From Isoetes taiwanensis (Eukaryota > Streptophyta > Lycopodiopsida > Isoetales > Isoetaceae), in contig JAJEKV010000066.1 of NCBI GenBank assembly GCA_021234155.1, forward strand, positions 7,255,618 through 7,319,617: a DNA stretch of 64,000 bases, given 5' to 3'. Shown here piece by piece: positions 10,300-20,831 of the stretch (position 1 is its first letter; the number at the start of each line of letters is the position of its first letter). Position numbers and translations under genes: made by a program. A model generated the notes under the pieces. The model was not told the DNA's origin. It did no database searches and saw nothing but the letters and a program-made list of their open reading frames with translations.

Positions 10300-10475
10300 T
10301 TTGTATTGTTTGTGTTATCGTATCTTGCTGACCAGATACATGTTTGATGTTTCAGCTTGCATTGCGTTTCTAAGAAGGTTGTGGTGTTCGACCTAAACGG
10401 AGTCCTTTGCAAGACTTTTCCGAAAAATAAAGTGGCTAGAGATCAGTTTCATCAGACACCAGTAGAATCAAACAC

Positions 10476-10775
10476 CCCGGGGGGTTCACCTCTATATAAG
10501 GGGCATATGGCATGTGCGTGCATCAAGTCAGGAGAAACCCCTCTGTATACAGCTGACCCTCCATAGAGACCCCTATGTATACGGTCCCATACTGTCGAAG
10601 AATCATACCCGATTCCATATTTCAATTCGCATATGAAACGTCACATGTGAATCGCAACCTTATGTTATTTTTGAAGTCCAAAAAAAAAGATTAAAACAAA
10701 CAAAAACCCCCTAGAAGACAACAGCAGGTTGGCGTGATTTTGGAGTTGACATAATCCCAATTTAATTGAATGATG
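10476..10775. other. Unassigned sequence after break in HAD exon
   Basis: The HAD reading frame ends at CCCCGGGG (about 10476). What follows resembles promoter or LTR-like sequence (a CTATATAAGG box at 10491-10500, repeated CCCTMTGTATAC units at 10540-10585), but I cannot place it. No gene is seen. Confidence 0.4.
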
Positions 10776-11330
10776 CATTAGAGGAAATTTGAGATCTCAT
10801 TTTATCCCCATAAGAATCCTCCAATGGAATGGCTACCCTCTATTAACTGCAATTAATGCAGCACCAACAACTTCATTGTTGTAGTTTTTTCCCCATAACT
10901 TTTGATCCACTTGTCAAAATGTTGCGGCGTTTGTTGCATTAGATGCGGAATGAAAAGATCTTTGTAATGATATATGGTTATGATGTATTTCAATATGGTC
11001 ATATGCGTTAATCTTAAAAAAATATGATTTTTTGCTTATTTCTTATATATTTATATCGTAAAAGATGTATGAATGGGTTATCACTAGATAGATCTTGTGA
11101 AGACGAACCCATTGCTACAAAAAGTTTTTGAATCGGAGTTCTGGATCAAAAGTTATAATGAAAAAATGATACTACAGAAGTTAGTTGCAGCTGCATTAAT
11201 TACAGGCTGCCACATAATACTGGAATGAGATATACTGGAGCTCTTCTCTTATTGGACAGTTTAAAAAGCTGACATGGCATTTTAAGCATCCCTTAATGGG
11301 ACAAAATGTGATCTCATTTTTCCTCTAATG
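10776..11330. mobile_element. MITE-like element, copy 1
   Basis: It starts CATTAGAGGAAATTTGAGATC and ends in the near-inverted repeat of that sequence (ATCTCATTTTTCCTCTAATG), about 555 bp in all. It has no coding capacity. The copy at 62582-63096 is nearly identical but lacks about 40 bp around 10880-10925. Candidate target duplications (ATG or ATGG) are too short to call with certainty. Confidence 0.8.
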
Positions 11331-11388
11331 GTTTATACAAGGCTACCAAAGTAGGCTTGTATGGTGACGTGACCTAAAATATATGTAT

Positions 11389-12673
11389 TTATACCTTATA
11401 TTTTAGATTTAATGACATACACTGCATTATAGAAGCAACTTCCTTACCTTTGACTACAAAGCGATTGCCATTAGCTGCCATGATTGATATTTCATGCTTA
11501 TCACAATCAATCATTGCTTTCGCAGGCTTCAAAAACTTCATATCAACTATCAGATCATATTTCCCAATATCCATGATTTCTGCACCCATGCTCAAGTTGG
11601 TTCCACTTAGGGCTATGTCAAAATTGACTCTTCTTCCTTTAGTATGACGAATTTCCCCACTTGCCATGCTGACCAGCCTTGGCTTCGACTTTTAGCAATG
11701 CTGCCAATCTGGGACCTGCGAAATTATGGGAGCTGCCGTGTCGATAAGCACTATATAAGGCTTATCATCTATAATTCCTCGGCTAGTATTACTATTGATT
11801 GACTTTCCACACCTTCAGTCTCAATTGCGGCGCAAATTTTACACCCATCTTCAATGAAGTCTTGGGCCTCCTCCTCGTCGTCATCCAACTCGGTTAGGGA
11901 TTCCCATCCCTTAAGTTCTCCAATGCTGCTTACATCACAAAAGGGCAGTCATGAGTGCAGTGACCTGGCTAGAAACATCTGAAACACAGTCTCTTCTTGA
12001 TACATTCTTCTCTCTTCTCCTTAGAAATGCTCTCCAAGAAATGCTTCATCGATTTTCCTGCTGACGATCCTGGTCCTTGCTGCTCCTTAAATGATGTTTT
12101 CTTGTCCCCTTTGTCCTGAAACTGTTGGTTTGCGAGTGTGGTAACTGACTATTTCGGGGTGTAGGACCCAATGGATTTCCCTTTGTTGTAAACAGACTGT
12201 TTCTGTACTGGTGTCTGAGGTACCTCCTCTAAGCTCAATGCTTTGTCTTCTGCTTTTCCTACTGTCCTTGAGTCAATGACCTAGACAAGCCTTTTGATGT
12301 TGCTGTTCAGGCGTTCAATATACTCATCTACTATCTGCCCCTCTGTTATCCTCGACGCATTCAGTCTTAGCCTCATAACTTCTTCCGTGCTGACAGGTTC
12401 CCTTGATCAAGGTGGTAGAACTGTTGTATTTGCCTGCTCGTATAGGATCGCGGAACATAGTGCTTGCAGAAAGCTTTGCTGAAGGTCTTAAGCTTATGAT
12501 TGTTCCTCTTCAACTTGTTAGACTTTGCATAACCCTTCCACCATATACATGTCGGCCCTGTAAGGTTTGTAGTTGCCACCTTGCTAATGTCCTTGTCCTT
12601 CATCCTATACAAATTTCCAAAGTCCTCCATCTCATTAAGACATGCCTCGGGCTCGATGCCTAACCTGTCCTGC
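11389..12673 (-). pseudogene. Chromovirus gag-protease remnant
   Basis: This is a decayed Ty3/gypsy internal region read leftwards from an LTR at 12674. Gag pieces at 12630-12373 include TTNLTGPTCIWWKGYAKSNK and FCKHYVPRSY, as in the gag frames at 46 kb and 61.5 kb. A zinc knuckle (CFRCF, a stop, then PGHCTHDC) lies at about 11975. The protease region at 11667-11389 contains SGEIRHTKGRRVNFDIAL and MDIGKYDLIVDMKFL. Reverse transcriptase and integrase are absent. The LTR joins gag almost directly, so the leader, primer site and gag N-terminus are deleted. It belongs to the same family as the 22.2-23.6 kb fragment. Confidence 0.75.
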
Positions 12674-13498
12674 TGATATAAATTAAGGGGCCTTTACTTC
12701 TTAAAGCCCTTCTAGCAATAGGTCTTAGTCAAAGTATAAATGTAGGAAAGCTTGCTTAGCTTATACAAAGGCAAGATAACATACGTGTATGGATTAAGCA
12801 ATGCTTATTTCCCTGGAGCTACAACATCATAAACCGAAGTACAAAATCAAGATGTAGCAATTGAGATTTTATATTAGCTCTTCATCATAGCAATAGCTTA
12901 TTGTTTCCACAACAAGATATGGAGCATGCAGTTTCTACCCAACTGGATCCACAGCTAAGGCAACTTCCAAAGAATTTAGGATGAAAAGAATTGGTCAAGG
13001 CTTATTTTTCCTTCAGCCCATGACCATCCGTTCTACCGTAGTTACAGGCTTATATATGCTCTAAAGCAATCAAAGATTGGGACTTGGCTCAATTTCTGAC
13101 TTCCACAAGAGAAGCAGTAGCTGATGCTGGCAAAGGAGCTTCCATGCAATATCTTAAGCCAGGTCAGATCTTTGCAGGTTGGAATTGAAGCGACAACAAG
13201 GAGCCGGAATTGCTGAGGCCGAAATCAGTTGCAGAGAACTGAGTTCCAAAAACTGAGTCGACAATCACTATTTGTATCTGTTCTAAAAAGATCGGCTATT
13301 TTAATCTCGACCCGACCCCCACCCTTTTTGTGCAGAAAGATAGTTGAGCGTGGAACGATTTGGTGCCACCCTTTTTCTTGAAGACAGCCATTTTTCCATT
13401 TTAAATAACTTGCCCCCTTGTCTAAACCATTAGAATGTTATATATCCATTGCCTTAGCCTTTCATTTTGGACCACTCCCCCTAGCCTGCTACATATCA
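12674..13498 (-). repeat. LTR of chromovirus family, copy 1
   Basis: This roughly 825-bp segment starts TGATATAAATTAAGG and ends TATCA. It is strongly similar along its length to 22691-23569. On the minus strand it is the 5' LTR of the gag remnant at 11.4-12.7 kb. Confidence 0.7.
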
Positions 13499-13984
13499 AT
13501 CCATCCCTTCTTAAAGAAGATCGTCCGCGATCTTTCAAATACACTCCAGTCGGGTCCATCCCTTCTCAAGGTGTTTGCTTCGCAATCAACATGAACTTGG
13601 AAGTTTCTTAGACCTGCAAACTCAAGAAATGTATTATTGTACTTCCACAGTACTATATGTCTTTAACACCTCCGCGTTTCCTTTCCCTGCAAAACAATTG
13701 TATCTCTACGATACAGATGCAATTTTTGTCAGGCCTATTGTGTTGCAACCACAATTACCACTCTTCAAAAATGTACATCGTGCACTCTTGTTCAAGCCTA
13801 TTGCGCTGCAGCACAATTACTAATCTATCAAGAGGCATTCACGACTAATGCACCATGTTCAGGCCTATTACGTTGCAATCGTAATTACCAATCTACCAAG
13901 GTACACTTTGCACTTTTAAAATTGATAGTCTAGTTTCTATTCCACATAAAAATCAACATACAAATCAAATCTTGTCTTTAAAGA
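13499..13984. repeat. Degenerate short repeats, no gene
   Basis: Units related to CAGGCCTATTGTGTTGCAA-CACAATTACCA recur at about 13728, 13795 and 13860. The short open frames are not conserved and I see no gene. Confidence 0.45.
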
Positions 13985-14580
13985 AATGTAATCCCTAACT
14001 ACTTTGGAGCCATTTTCTCTCCTTGGCTATGGCTCTTGATCGCTCCTCATCTTGGAAACTTACACTCTTCTTCCGCTCATCAGCAGCTTTTGAAGTCTCA
14101 GCTACATCCTCCACGAACTTGGGAGCTTCAATAGCATGCATTTGTGCAACCTTTTGGGACTTAGGTGGTTCAGCTCTTGTGATCCCCCCTTCTCCAAACG
14201 GACAATCCTTTATGTAATGATTTCCTCCACATCGATAGCAACCTCCCTTTAATTCCTTGAATTCCTTTCGCTGTTTATTTTGACTTCCCTCTTCTCGCTT
14301 CCTTTCGGAACCATTACTGTTGCCATTATATCTCTTCTTCTTGAAATTTGTAGAAGATTCCTTATTTCCATTTTTCTCTTTGTTGTTCTTTTTATCCTCC
14401 TGATCCGAGATTTCCTCATCCCAAAAATCGAGTCTCCTAGATTTTGGATCTATTGTTTTTCTCTACTGCGGATGCTAGTTTTATAGCTTCATCAAGATCT
14501 TTAGGGTGTAATATTTCCATCTATATCATCCCTACATCCGCTGACGTATTTTCTCAGAAGTTCATTCCCATCCAAATTCC
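13985..14580 (-). pseudogene. Gypsy-type gag fragment with zinc knuckle
   Basis: Read on the minus strand, the fragment has HPKDLDEAIKLASAVEK at about 14510, a Lys/Asn/Ser-rich linker, and the CCHC knuckle CYRCGGNHYIKDCPFGEGG at about 14195-14250. A charged tail with VSFQDEERSRAIAKERK follows. Several stops and frameshifts break the linker. The knuckle differs from those of the chromoviruses at 45.4 kb (CYRCMRPGHFMQNC) and 62.2 kb (CFRCFQPGHRTHNC), so it comes from another gypsy lineage. No protease or polymerase follows it. Confidence 0.6.
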
Positions 14581-14679
14581 TTATAAGTCACATTTAATTA
14601 AAGTGGGTCAAATCTCGAAATTTGGGACTCAGACTGAAAATGGGACTCATACTATAAAAAATGGGCACAGCTTGATAAA

Positions 14680-15045
14680 AAGAAGGGTGGGAAGAGAAGG
14701 AGGGAGGGGCCATAGGTTGAAGAGAGGAAGGGGATAATTTGGAAGAAGGGGCAGGGGAAGGGAGGGGAGAGGAAAGCAAAAAGAGGATAAGTTGGAAGAA
14801 GGGGGAGGGAGGGGTTAAGTTGGAAGAAGGGGAGGCAAAAGAGGAGGGGAGGGGATAAGTTGGAAGACCGGGATGGGGATTTGGGGGGAGAGCAAAGAGG
14901 CAAAAAGAGGAGGGGGAGGGGGAGGGGATAAGTTGGAAGAAGGGATGGGAGAGGGAGGGGCAAAGGAGCAAAGGAGGAGCGGGAGGGGCAAAGGGGGGCA
15001 AGGGTCCCCTCCCCCCTCCCCCCCTCCCTTCCCCCCCACCGAAAA
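14680..15045. repeat. Purine-rich G/A tract, about 365 bp
   Basis: The plus strand is almost wholly A and G with many GGGGAGG and GTTGGAAGAAGGGG units, ending in a C-rich segment at 15006-15040. Open frames on the minus strand (Pro/Ser/Leu repeats) come from the composition. Such tracts can form triplex or quadruplex structures. Confidence 0.8.
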
Positions 15046-15370
15046 GTATTAATTATTAATATATAATCAATAATCAATTAAACTAATTAGATAATTAATT
15101 AAATAATAAATTAAATTAATCTAATGACTAAGTTAAATGACTAAATTAAATAAATGTAATGACTAATGACATTCTCGACTAATGTAATAACTGCCTCCAT
15201 TCTCGACTCGGTAGTCGAGAATAAGTGTGGACGGCCTAGAGCCCCAATACAAAAATAATTACCATAGCAACAGAAATACCACAACCTCGCCTCACTAGTT
15301 TAGTCAACTAGATAATATGATATTTTTCTCGCCTTGCTAGGCGAGAATGTAAAAACCTCACCACTCTCCC

Positions 15371-15404
<34 letters not shown>

Positions 15405-15954
15405 TTAAAAAGATCCACGTCAGCATTAAAAATAGCTTAAAGGGTGGCCAAAAGGGGGCCGCAATAGAAAATTAACACATGCCATGCCGGGATAGAAAGC
15501 GCCTAATTTTTGGCTCTTCACAGCATCGACCAGATAGAAAGCACCTAATTTTCGGCTCTTCACCTCTCTGATAGCATCGGCCAGAAGGATTGCAAGAGCA
15601 TTTTGGGCTTGGAATAGAAATGGAAACACAGTTTGTCAGTCTCTGCCTTGTAGCTTTAGAGAGATTTGGGGCAGAATTGATAGAAGGCCGGTTGTTCAGT
15701 CTCTGATAAGATAGAAGGCGGGATTGATCGAAGGCAGGAAGCAAAGGTTGGAAGCAAAGGCCGGATTCTCTGAAGCTGGAAGCAAGGGCCGGATTCTCTG
15801 AAGCTGGAAGCAAGGGCCGAAAGTAAAGGTCGGAAGCAAAGGCCAGATTCCCTGCTGGTTTTCATCTCTGAAGATCGTATTATGGAGGCTCTGCTCCTGA
15901 GGGAGTCGTGGGCGGCATGGCAAGGCAGGACGTAGGCTGAGCTTCTTGGAAGTT
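15046..15954. repeat. Palindromes of the CTCGACT family, poly-T and GGAAGCAAGGGCC repeats
   Basis: Palindromes lie at 15200-15221 (TTCTCGACT, CGGT, AGTCGAGAA) and 15326-15347 (TTCTCGCCT, TGCT, AGGCGAGAA). A poly-T run occupies about 15372-15403. Tandem units of GAAGCTGGAAGCAAGGGCCG lie at about 15715-15850, just before the ARM-repeat frame. No gene is seen. Confidence 0.65.
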
Positions 15955-16551
15955 ATGGCCATAGCCGTGCAGCTGGAGATGCTTCCTATAGTGGAAAGAT
16001 TTCTCAAAGGCGAAACTCTGAAAGGTAAAGTAGATGTCGGAGTTCTGCTTGTCAAAATCTCTGCAGTTGAAGGATTAAACATCAAATTAGGAGCCAAGAT
16101 TGGTCTGTTAGAAGGAGTAGTAAAGCTAATCTGTCAATCGGACATGCCAAGGCTTGTAAAGCTAGGCATAAAAGCTCTGTTAGGTTTGTGCCTTTCAAAA
16201 GAAAACAGAGTCGTAGCTGTGAAGGCCGGAGCTGTGGAAGCTCTGCTCGAAATACTGTCGGATTTAAAAGGGGTTTGTGCAGAAAGGGCTCTGGCAAGTA
16301 TGGAGCTTCTGTGCACTACATCAGAAGGAAAAAATAAGATGATCAACAATGCGTTAGCAATTCCGACATTGGTAAGCATGATTTTAAGTGTTTCTGATCG
16401 CGGAACAGAGTATGCTGCCGGAGTTCTGTGTGCCCTCTGCACTTCTGAAAACCTAGAAGCTCAAGAAACTGCTGTTCAAGCCGGAGCTTCGAGCATCAAA
16501 ACCATCAGAAGAAGCATAAGGTTGTCTTGCTACCGGATTTGCCCCTGCTAA
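15955..16551 (+). pseudogene. PUB-type (U-box E3 ligase) ARM-repeat C-terminal fragment
   Basis: From the ATG at 15955 the frame reads MAIAVQLEMLPIVERFLKGE. It then runs through ARM-like repeats with SAVEGLNIKLGAK, GIKALLGLCLSKENRV, CAERALASMELLCTTSEGK, AIPTLVSMILSVSDRGTEYA and QETAVQAGAS. This closely follows the C-terminal ARM half of plant PUB25/26-type ubiquitin ligases, which ubiquitinate target proteins in the cytosol. The family has an N-terminal U-box, which is not present upstream. The frame leaves the family pattern after QAGAS near 16490, where a leucine-rich end is expected, and runs to a stop at 16551. It is therefore a fragment without a U-box, probably a captured or duplicated piece. 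Confidence 0.7.
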
Positions 16552-17400
16552 GCTTCGAGCCGCTCCAAAGGTTTGAGGTCTTTTATCAATAGCCCCTGCT
16601 ATGTTTCGAATCGCTCCAAAGCGCAGACCCTAGAGGTCGATATTACCTAGATCCTTCAAGACTACTTCTGGAGCTTCAGAGGATGCGAGATGTGGCCACC
16701 AAGAAAGCTTGCTATCTTGAAAGAAGCACACGGCTGATCGTTCTTCAAGAAACGGCTATGGCACCCATGCTTGGACTCAAAGGTGCATACCAAAATTCTC
16801 ACCCAAAATTCTGTACCAAATTTTAAATGTTAAGCATGGGCGGGAAAAATTAAGCCACGGGCAGGAAAAAAAGCTACGGGCGAGAAAAAAAAAGCCTATG
16901 CAGGTTTTGATTGGTTATTATATAACTATTGCGTTATGGTCAAGTTAAATAAACATGAGTATCTAGACTAGTAGAAAGGTCGTCAAACCAATGAGTATAA
17001 GTATGGTGTGTGCATATAAACCAATGAGCATAAGTATGGATCTCTTAATAAAAATATAACGGAACCTTTAGGACATTGTCCTAAATCTCTTCTTTTTCAA
17101 AGGTATGTACAAAATCCCCTCCCCCTCCTCCCCCCTCCCCCTTTCTTTTTAATTTTAAATTTCGAATTTATCTAAGGCCAATGGATATGGATTTAAATGT
17201 TATATATAAATTCTAATGCCATATGTTTTATATTATTTTAGATCATATTATATTGTTTAGCTCATCTATTATTAAATTCCCATTTTTTTCAAGCAGATTT
17301 GTGCTTCATAATATTGGAGATATTAAAATCCCATTAGTCATGATTTGTGCTCCATAATATTGGAGATAGAAACTAGGTTTGTGACATTTGTTTCATGTTT
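16552..17400. other. No gene seen; AT-rich with GGGCGGGAAAA-like units
   Basis: CCCCTGCTA(A/T)G(C/T)TTCGA-(G/A)CCGCTCCAAAG occurs twice at 16540-16625. GGGC(G/A)GGAAAAA-type units repeat at 16848-16890. The rest is AT-rich without recognisable genes. Confidence 0.5.
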
Positions 17401-17840
17401 GATTACATGTTTGAGTCGAGAATGACCCTCAGACTTAAGTTTTCACTCTAAGCTGCCTTTTTCGACTCGGGAGTCGAGAAAGTTCCTCAGACTTGCCTTT
17501 TCCACAGAATTGGCCCACATAGCTGCGTTTTTCACTCTGAATTGTCTTTCTCGACTTGCGAGTCGAGAAAGGCCCTCAGAGGGGCCTTGAGGGGCTTTCT
17601 CGCGAGTCAAGAAAGAGCCTCAAAAAACTTTTTTTTTTCCTACTTAGAAAAAAAAGGAAATTTTTTTTTCTTGTTTTTTGTTTTTTTGGGCTCTTTCTCG
17701 ACTCGCGAGTCTAGAAAGGCCCTCAGAGGGGCCTTGAGGGTCTTTCTCGACTCGCGAGTCCAGAAAGGCCCTCAAAAAACTTTTTTTTTTCCTACTTAGA
17801 AGAAAAAAGATTTTTTTTTCCTTGTTTTTAGCATGTTTGC
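17401..17840. repeat. CTCGACT palindrome array with tandem duplication
   Basis: Palindromes of the form TTTCTCGACT-NGCG-AGTCGAGAAA occur at about 17457-17482, 17547-17570, 17694-17718 (one arm mutated) and 17743-17766. Each is followed by GGCCCTCA or a similar tail. A unit of roughly 150 bp with CTCAAAAAACTTTTTTTTTT and CCTACTTAGAA is present twice (17610-17670 and 17770-17825). Frames across it are artefacts. Confidence 0.75.
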
Positions 17841-18778
17841 ACAAACGCAAGTGGACACTTTGAAGCAATTTCAGAGTGTCCACGTTGCAGCCACTTGGGA
17901 TTCTTATGCATGTGGAAACCTTTAGAATCGTTGGATTTGATCGACGGTAAAGAAAATAAAAGGAAATTACAGCGTGTCCATTGCTAGGTCAGGAAGTTAT
18001 GCGGGTGTTGTTTTTTCTTAGGAATTTTCGTATCTGAGAGAGAATCGTTGCTCTCTTATACTGGCAGCGAGCGTCATGGGGCAGTATGCTCCTCTGCCTT
18101 CCATTATTATATAAATGGAGTTTAAATCCAAGGCGCGAGTTTGATGGATTTCGTCATTGTTTCCTCCTCCGGCTCAGACTTATTGTACCTCAAGTAAACG
18201 GGTGCCCGGCGTGTTGCAGAGGTATCGCTCTAGAGGATCTGAAGCTGAAGCGGCCATGGCTGGAGCTACTGGTAGAAGATTCTGAGAATAGGCAGCAGGA
18301 ATACTGGCTGGTGCAGGATACTTAGAGCGGCATCATTTTCAAATGATGCTTCATCGTTATGGTTTTAGGGTTCTGCCGGATTGAGAAGTTCTAGACTATA
18401 GTTGCAAGAAACAGGTAAACTTGAAAGAACTAGCAAGGATTTCGTGGATGAGAATGTGAGTTTTTAGAGTGCAATATACAGAATTCACATACAGAAGTCG
18501 TTTGAATTAGGATCCCTTCTTATCCCTTTTTATCGGAGAAAGTGTATCAAGAGGCCAAATATGAAAAGGCACCAAAGTTTGGCATGTTCATGATCTTTTG
18601 TTCAGCATATTTCAGTGCACTTTCCTCGAGTGTAAACCTAGTATATGCTAAAGAAAGGACTGATTCTGGACTACCACACTAGAGCATAGTATGTCCTCAG
18701 GCTGGTAGATTGGTGTCCTATTTGAGGGTCTTTTTCTGCATTATTTCTATAGCAATTGGCTACTTCGTTGATCCACAG
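17841..18778. other. No confident gene
   Basis: A 79-codon open frame at 18086-18325 matches nothing I recognise and has no supporting context. The stretch may hold 5' remnants of the PGDH fragment that follows, but nothing is diagnostic. Confidence 0.4.
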
Positions 18779-19060
18779 TGCTGGGCCTGTGACATTGATG
18801 AGGAGGCATTGGTCCGTGCACTTGACACTGGAGTTGTTGCACAGGTATTACATTCTGCTGCTTTAGACAAAGGCAGAATATTTTATCTCTATTGACTGTT
18901 ATCTAAATTCTCCAGGCTGTGTTGGATGTTTTTACAGAAGAACCTTCTCCAAAAGGATAGTAAACTTGTGCAGCATGAGAATGTGATTCTCACACCTCAT
19001 CTTGGAGCAGACCGTCTGATTGACCCTAAACTTGCATGGCCCATTCAGTAGCAGCTCGCT
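18779..19060 (+). pseudogene. D-3-phosphoglycerate dehydrogenase fragment (two partial exons)
   Basis: Exon part 18779-18844 encodes DIDEEALVRALDTGVVAQ and ends at a GTATTA donor. After a 71-base intron ending CTCCAG, 18916 onward encodes AVLDVFTEEPSPK, then one extra base, then DSKLVQHENVILTPHLGA. This is the conserved C-terminal part of the NAD-binding domain of plant plastid phosphoglycerate dehydrogenase, the first step of serine synthesis (3-phosphoglycerate to phosphohydroxypyruvate). Most of the gene (substrate-binding, most of the Rossmann fold, ACT domain) is missing. The retained intron shows that it arose from genomic DNA and not from a processed transcript. Confidence 0.75.
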
Positions 19061-19559
19061 TCATCGGTCGTCTTCTGCGAACATGAGCATCATCATAGGC
19101 ATCTTCGTAGATGTATTTTTTGCAATATGTTATTGTGAAAATTCAATGTATAATTTAACTAGAACGACTTTGCTTTTCCATTTTCCAATTCTGATATGAA
19201 ATCTCCAGGTTCAGTTGGCTTGCTTCACTAACATATTGCCTATCATTTGTGCACAAGGTAAAGTTATGATTAAATAGGGCAATCTTCTGTATTTTTTGCA
19301 ATCTGTTATGGATTACCTCCAACATAAATCTGGAAGTCAGGGACTTTCATGCAGAATGAGTTAAGCTTTTGAGACAAGTGCAAGATATTAGCAAGCAGTT
19401 TAAATGGATGTTTTCTTTCCATGACACATTCTTGCCTTTACAAAAACGATCAGCTTAGAGGAAGGCTGCAAAATTGTCTCATTCTCTATAGATGCTTGGA
19501 AATGATGCATATAAACCCAGGTAATACAATTATCTATGCATTTAAAGCATGTTTGAGTA

Positions 19560-20430
19560 ATCTTCCAAGCAAAGAAGCTTTTTGATGTGAAGCTTTTTGA
19601 GGACATGTACAGCAAGGGTGCCTTGTGGATGCTCTTCAACTATTTGCGCAGATGTTGGAGCGCAGTATTTCCTCTTGCAGTATTGTTGTTGGAGCATATG
19701 CACAAAAGGGATATTCCATGGAGGCTTTCAAACTTCTAGTGCAAATGCATTTGCAAGGCATGAATGCGATGTGTAGCAGTTTACAGCAAATACAGCCTCT
19801 GCCTTGCTCTCATTTTATGCATTCTGCATGCCTCCAGGTACATTTTTGCAGCAAATATTTTTCTCTCTATATGAACGTATGCTTGGAAAAAGGAATACAT
19901 GGAAATAGGGGAGCATTAAGATGTTATAAACAAGTGCAACTTGAGGACACATCAGGAAATTCACACTTCAGTTCTATGCAAGGGAGTTGAAAAACACATT
20001 TTAATTGCCAATACTTTGATAGACATGCATACAAAATGTGGCTTCGTAATATTATGGAATGCTATGCGGTATGAGTTAGACTGCCATGGAATGTTTTGAG
20101 CAGATGCCAGATGATACAACATTCGAGTGCCATATTACTGCCTGCAGCCATTCTGGCCTGATGGATAAGGAAAAAAAAATACTTCAAAGCCATGAAGGAA
20201 GATTATGGCATTCTGGCGATAGAGGAACATAATACATGCATTGTTGATCTAAGCTTGCAAAAACAGTCGTAGGTTGGGGAGGTTGGATGTGATATCATCA
20301 TGTGATATACTGTCTGCTGCATAGATATCCATGTTTGCCCAAGCAAGGTTTCCCATGAGGTCGTATCTGCCTGAAATGGCATGTTGTTTACTATGGCTCT
20401 GCACAGTCCAGCCACCCTAGGAGCTCATTC
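19560..20430 (+). pseudogene. PPR (pentatricopeptide repeat) gene fragments
   Basis: PPR-like phrases occur in changing frames: VVGAYAQKGYSMEAFKLLVQM at 19680-19745, EKHILIANTLIDMHTKCGF at about 19990-20045, and a stretch near 20150-20215 like the CSHSGLMDKGKKYFKAMKEDYG segment before the E domain of PLS-class proteins. These proteins act in organelle RNA editing or processing. Stops and frameshifts occur throughout and an unrelated segment (19769-19901) interrupts the order. No complete repeat array or DYW end is left. Confidence 0.6.
19769..19901. repeat. Dispersed repeat, copy 1 of 3
   Basis: This segment starts ATGTGTAGCAGTTTACAGC and ends near AAAAAGGAATACATGG. It is almost identical to 20485-20615, and its 3' half recurs at 20761-20831. 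It lies inside the PPR fragments. Confidence 0.8.
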
Positions 20431-20484
20431 AATTAAATTTTGCTAGGCCTCCATCAATTAGGCCATCATGGCTACGTCCATGCC

Positions 20485-20615
20485 ATGTGTAGCAGTTTAC
20501 AGCAAATACAGCGTCTACCTTGCTCTCATTCTATGCATTCTGCATGCCTCCAGGTACATTTTTGCAGCAAATATTTTTCTCTCTATATGAATGTGTGCTT
20601 GGAAAAAGGAATTTA
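20485..20615. repeat. Dispersed repeat, copy 2 of 3
   Basis: It is nearly identical to 19769-19901 (differences such as CCTCTGCC against CGTCTACC). A third, partial copy covers 20761-20831 and lacks the 5' half. Confidence 0.8.
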
Positions 20616-20831
20616 TGCATTCGAGATTACTTGAGAAGATCCAATGCACAAGATTAGACCAATTGAAAGACTTCACAATATAAAAAGCAACCTCAAATGC
20701 TTTATCAAATGGTTCTAGAAGGAAGGTTACAAGCATGATGATTGACATTGAATTTGTTCAATGCATACCTCTAGGTGCATTTTTGCAGCATATATTTTTC
20801 TTTCTCTATGCTTGGAAAAAGGAATACATGG

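Larger units (their letters stand above)
6132..10475 (+). pseudogene. ParB-like / degenerate DNA methyltransferase / HAD phosphatase fusion, left copy
   Basis: Four exons are inferred: 6132-6249, 6699-7841, about 8136-10144 and 10356-10475, with introns starting GTATTT, GTAATT and GTATGG. Exon 1 is RG-rich. Exon 2 has a basic PKRKK stretch and a ParB/Srx-type domain ending IIDGQHSVEAQ. Exon 3 has a beta-class methyltransferase order: SLFVLDSMG where DPPY is expected, and then LELHVGGYIAREAL like the C-terminal FxGxG motif. An acidic/Asn-rich linker follows. Exon 4 starts an FCP1-like HAD domain (VVVFDLNGVL) and breaks off at about 10475, just before the KWVYPRP seen in the right copy. Stops at 6872, about 6942 and 7130 and frameshifts near 7120, 8150-8400 and 8680-8850 make it a pseudogene. 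The frame 8856-10147 is long and open. The role of the intact protein is unknown; DNA binding is inferred. Confidence 0.7.

Noticed and set aside
14594-15077. Pro/Ser/Leu-rich minus-strand frames
   Set aside because: They are opposite a purine-only tract and open in all three frames, so composition explains them.
17542-17883. Overlapping frames with repeated SRESRKALRGAL-like peptides
   Set aside because: They are read from a tandem palindromic repeat on both strands and have no independent support.
18086-18325. 79-codon open frame as a gene
   Set aside because: No homology, splice context or repeat support; open frames of this size are expected by chance.
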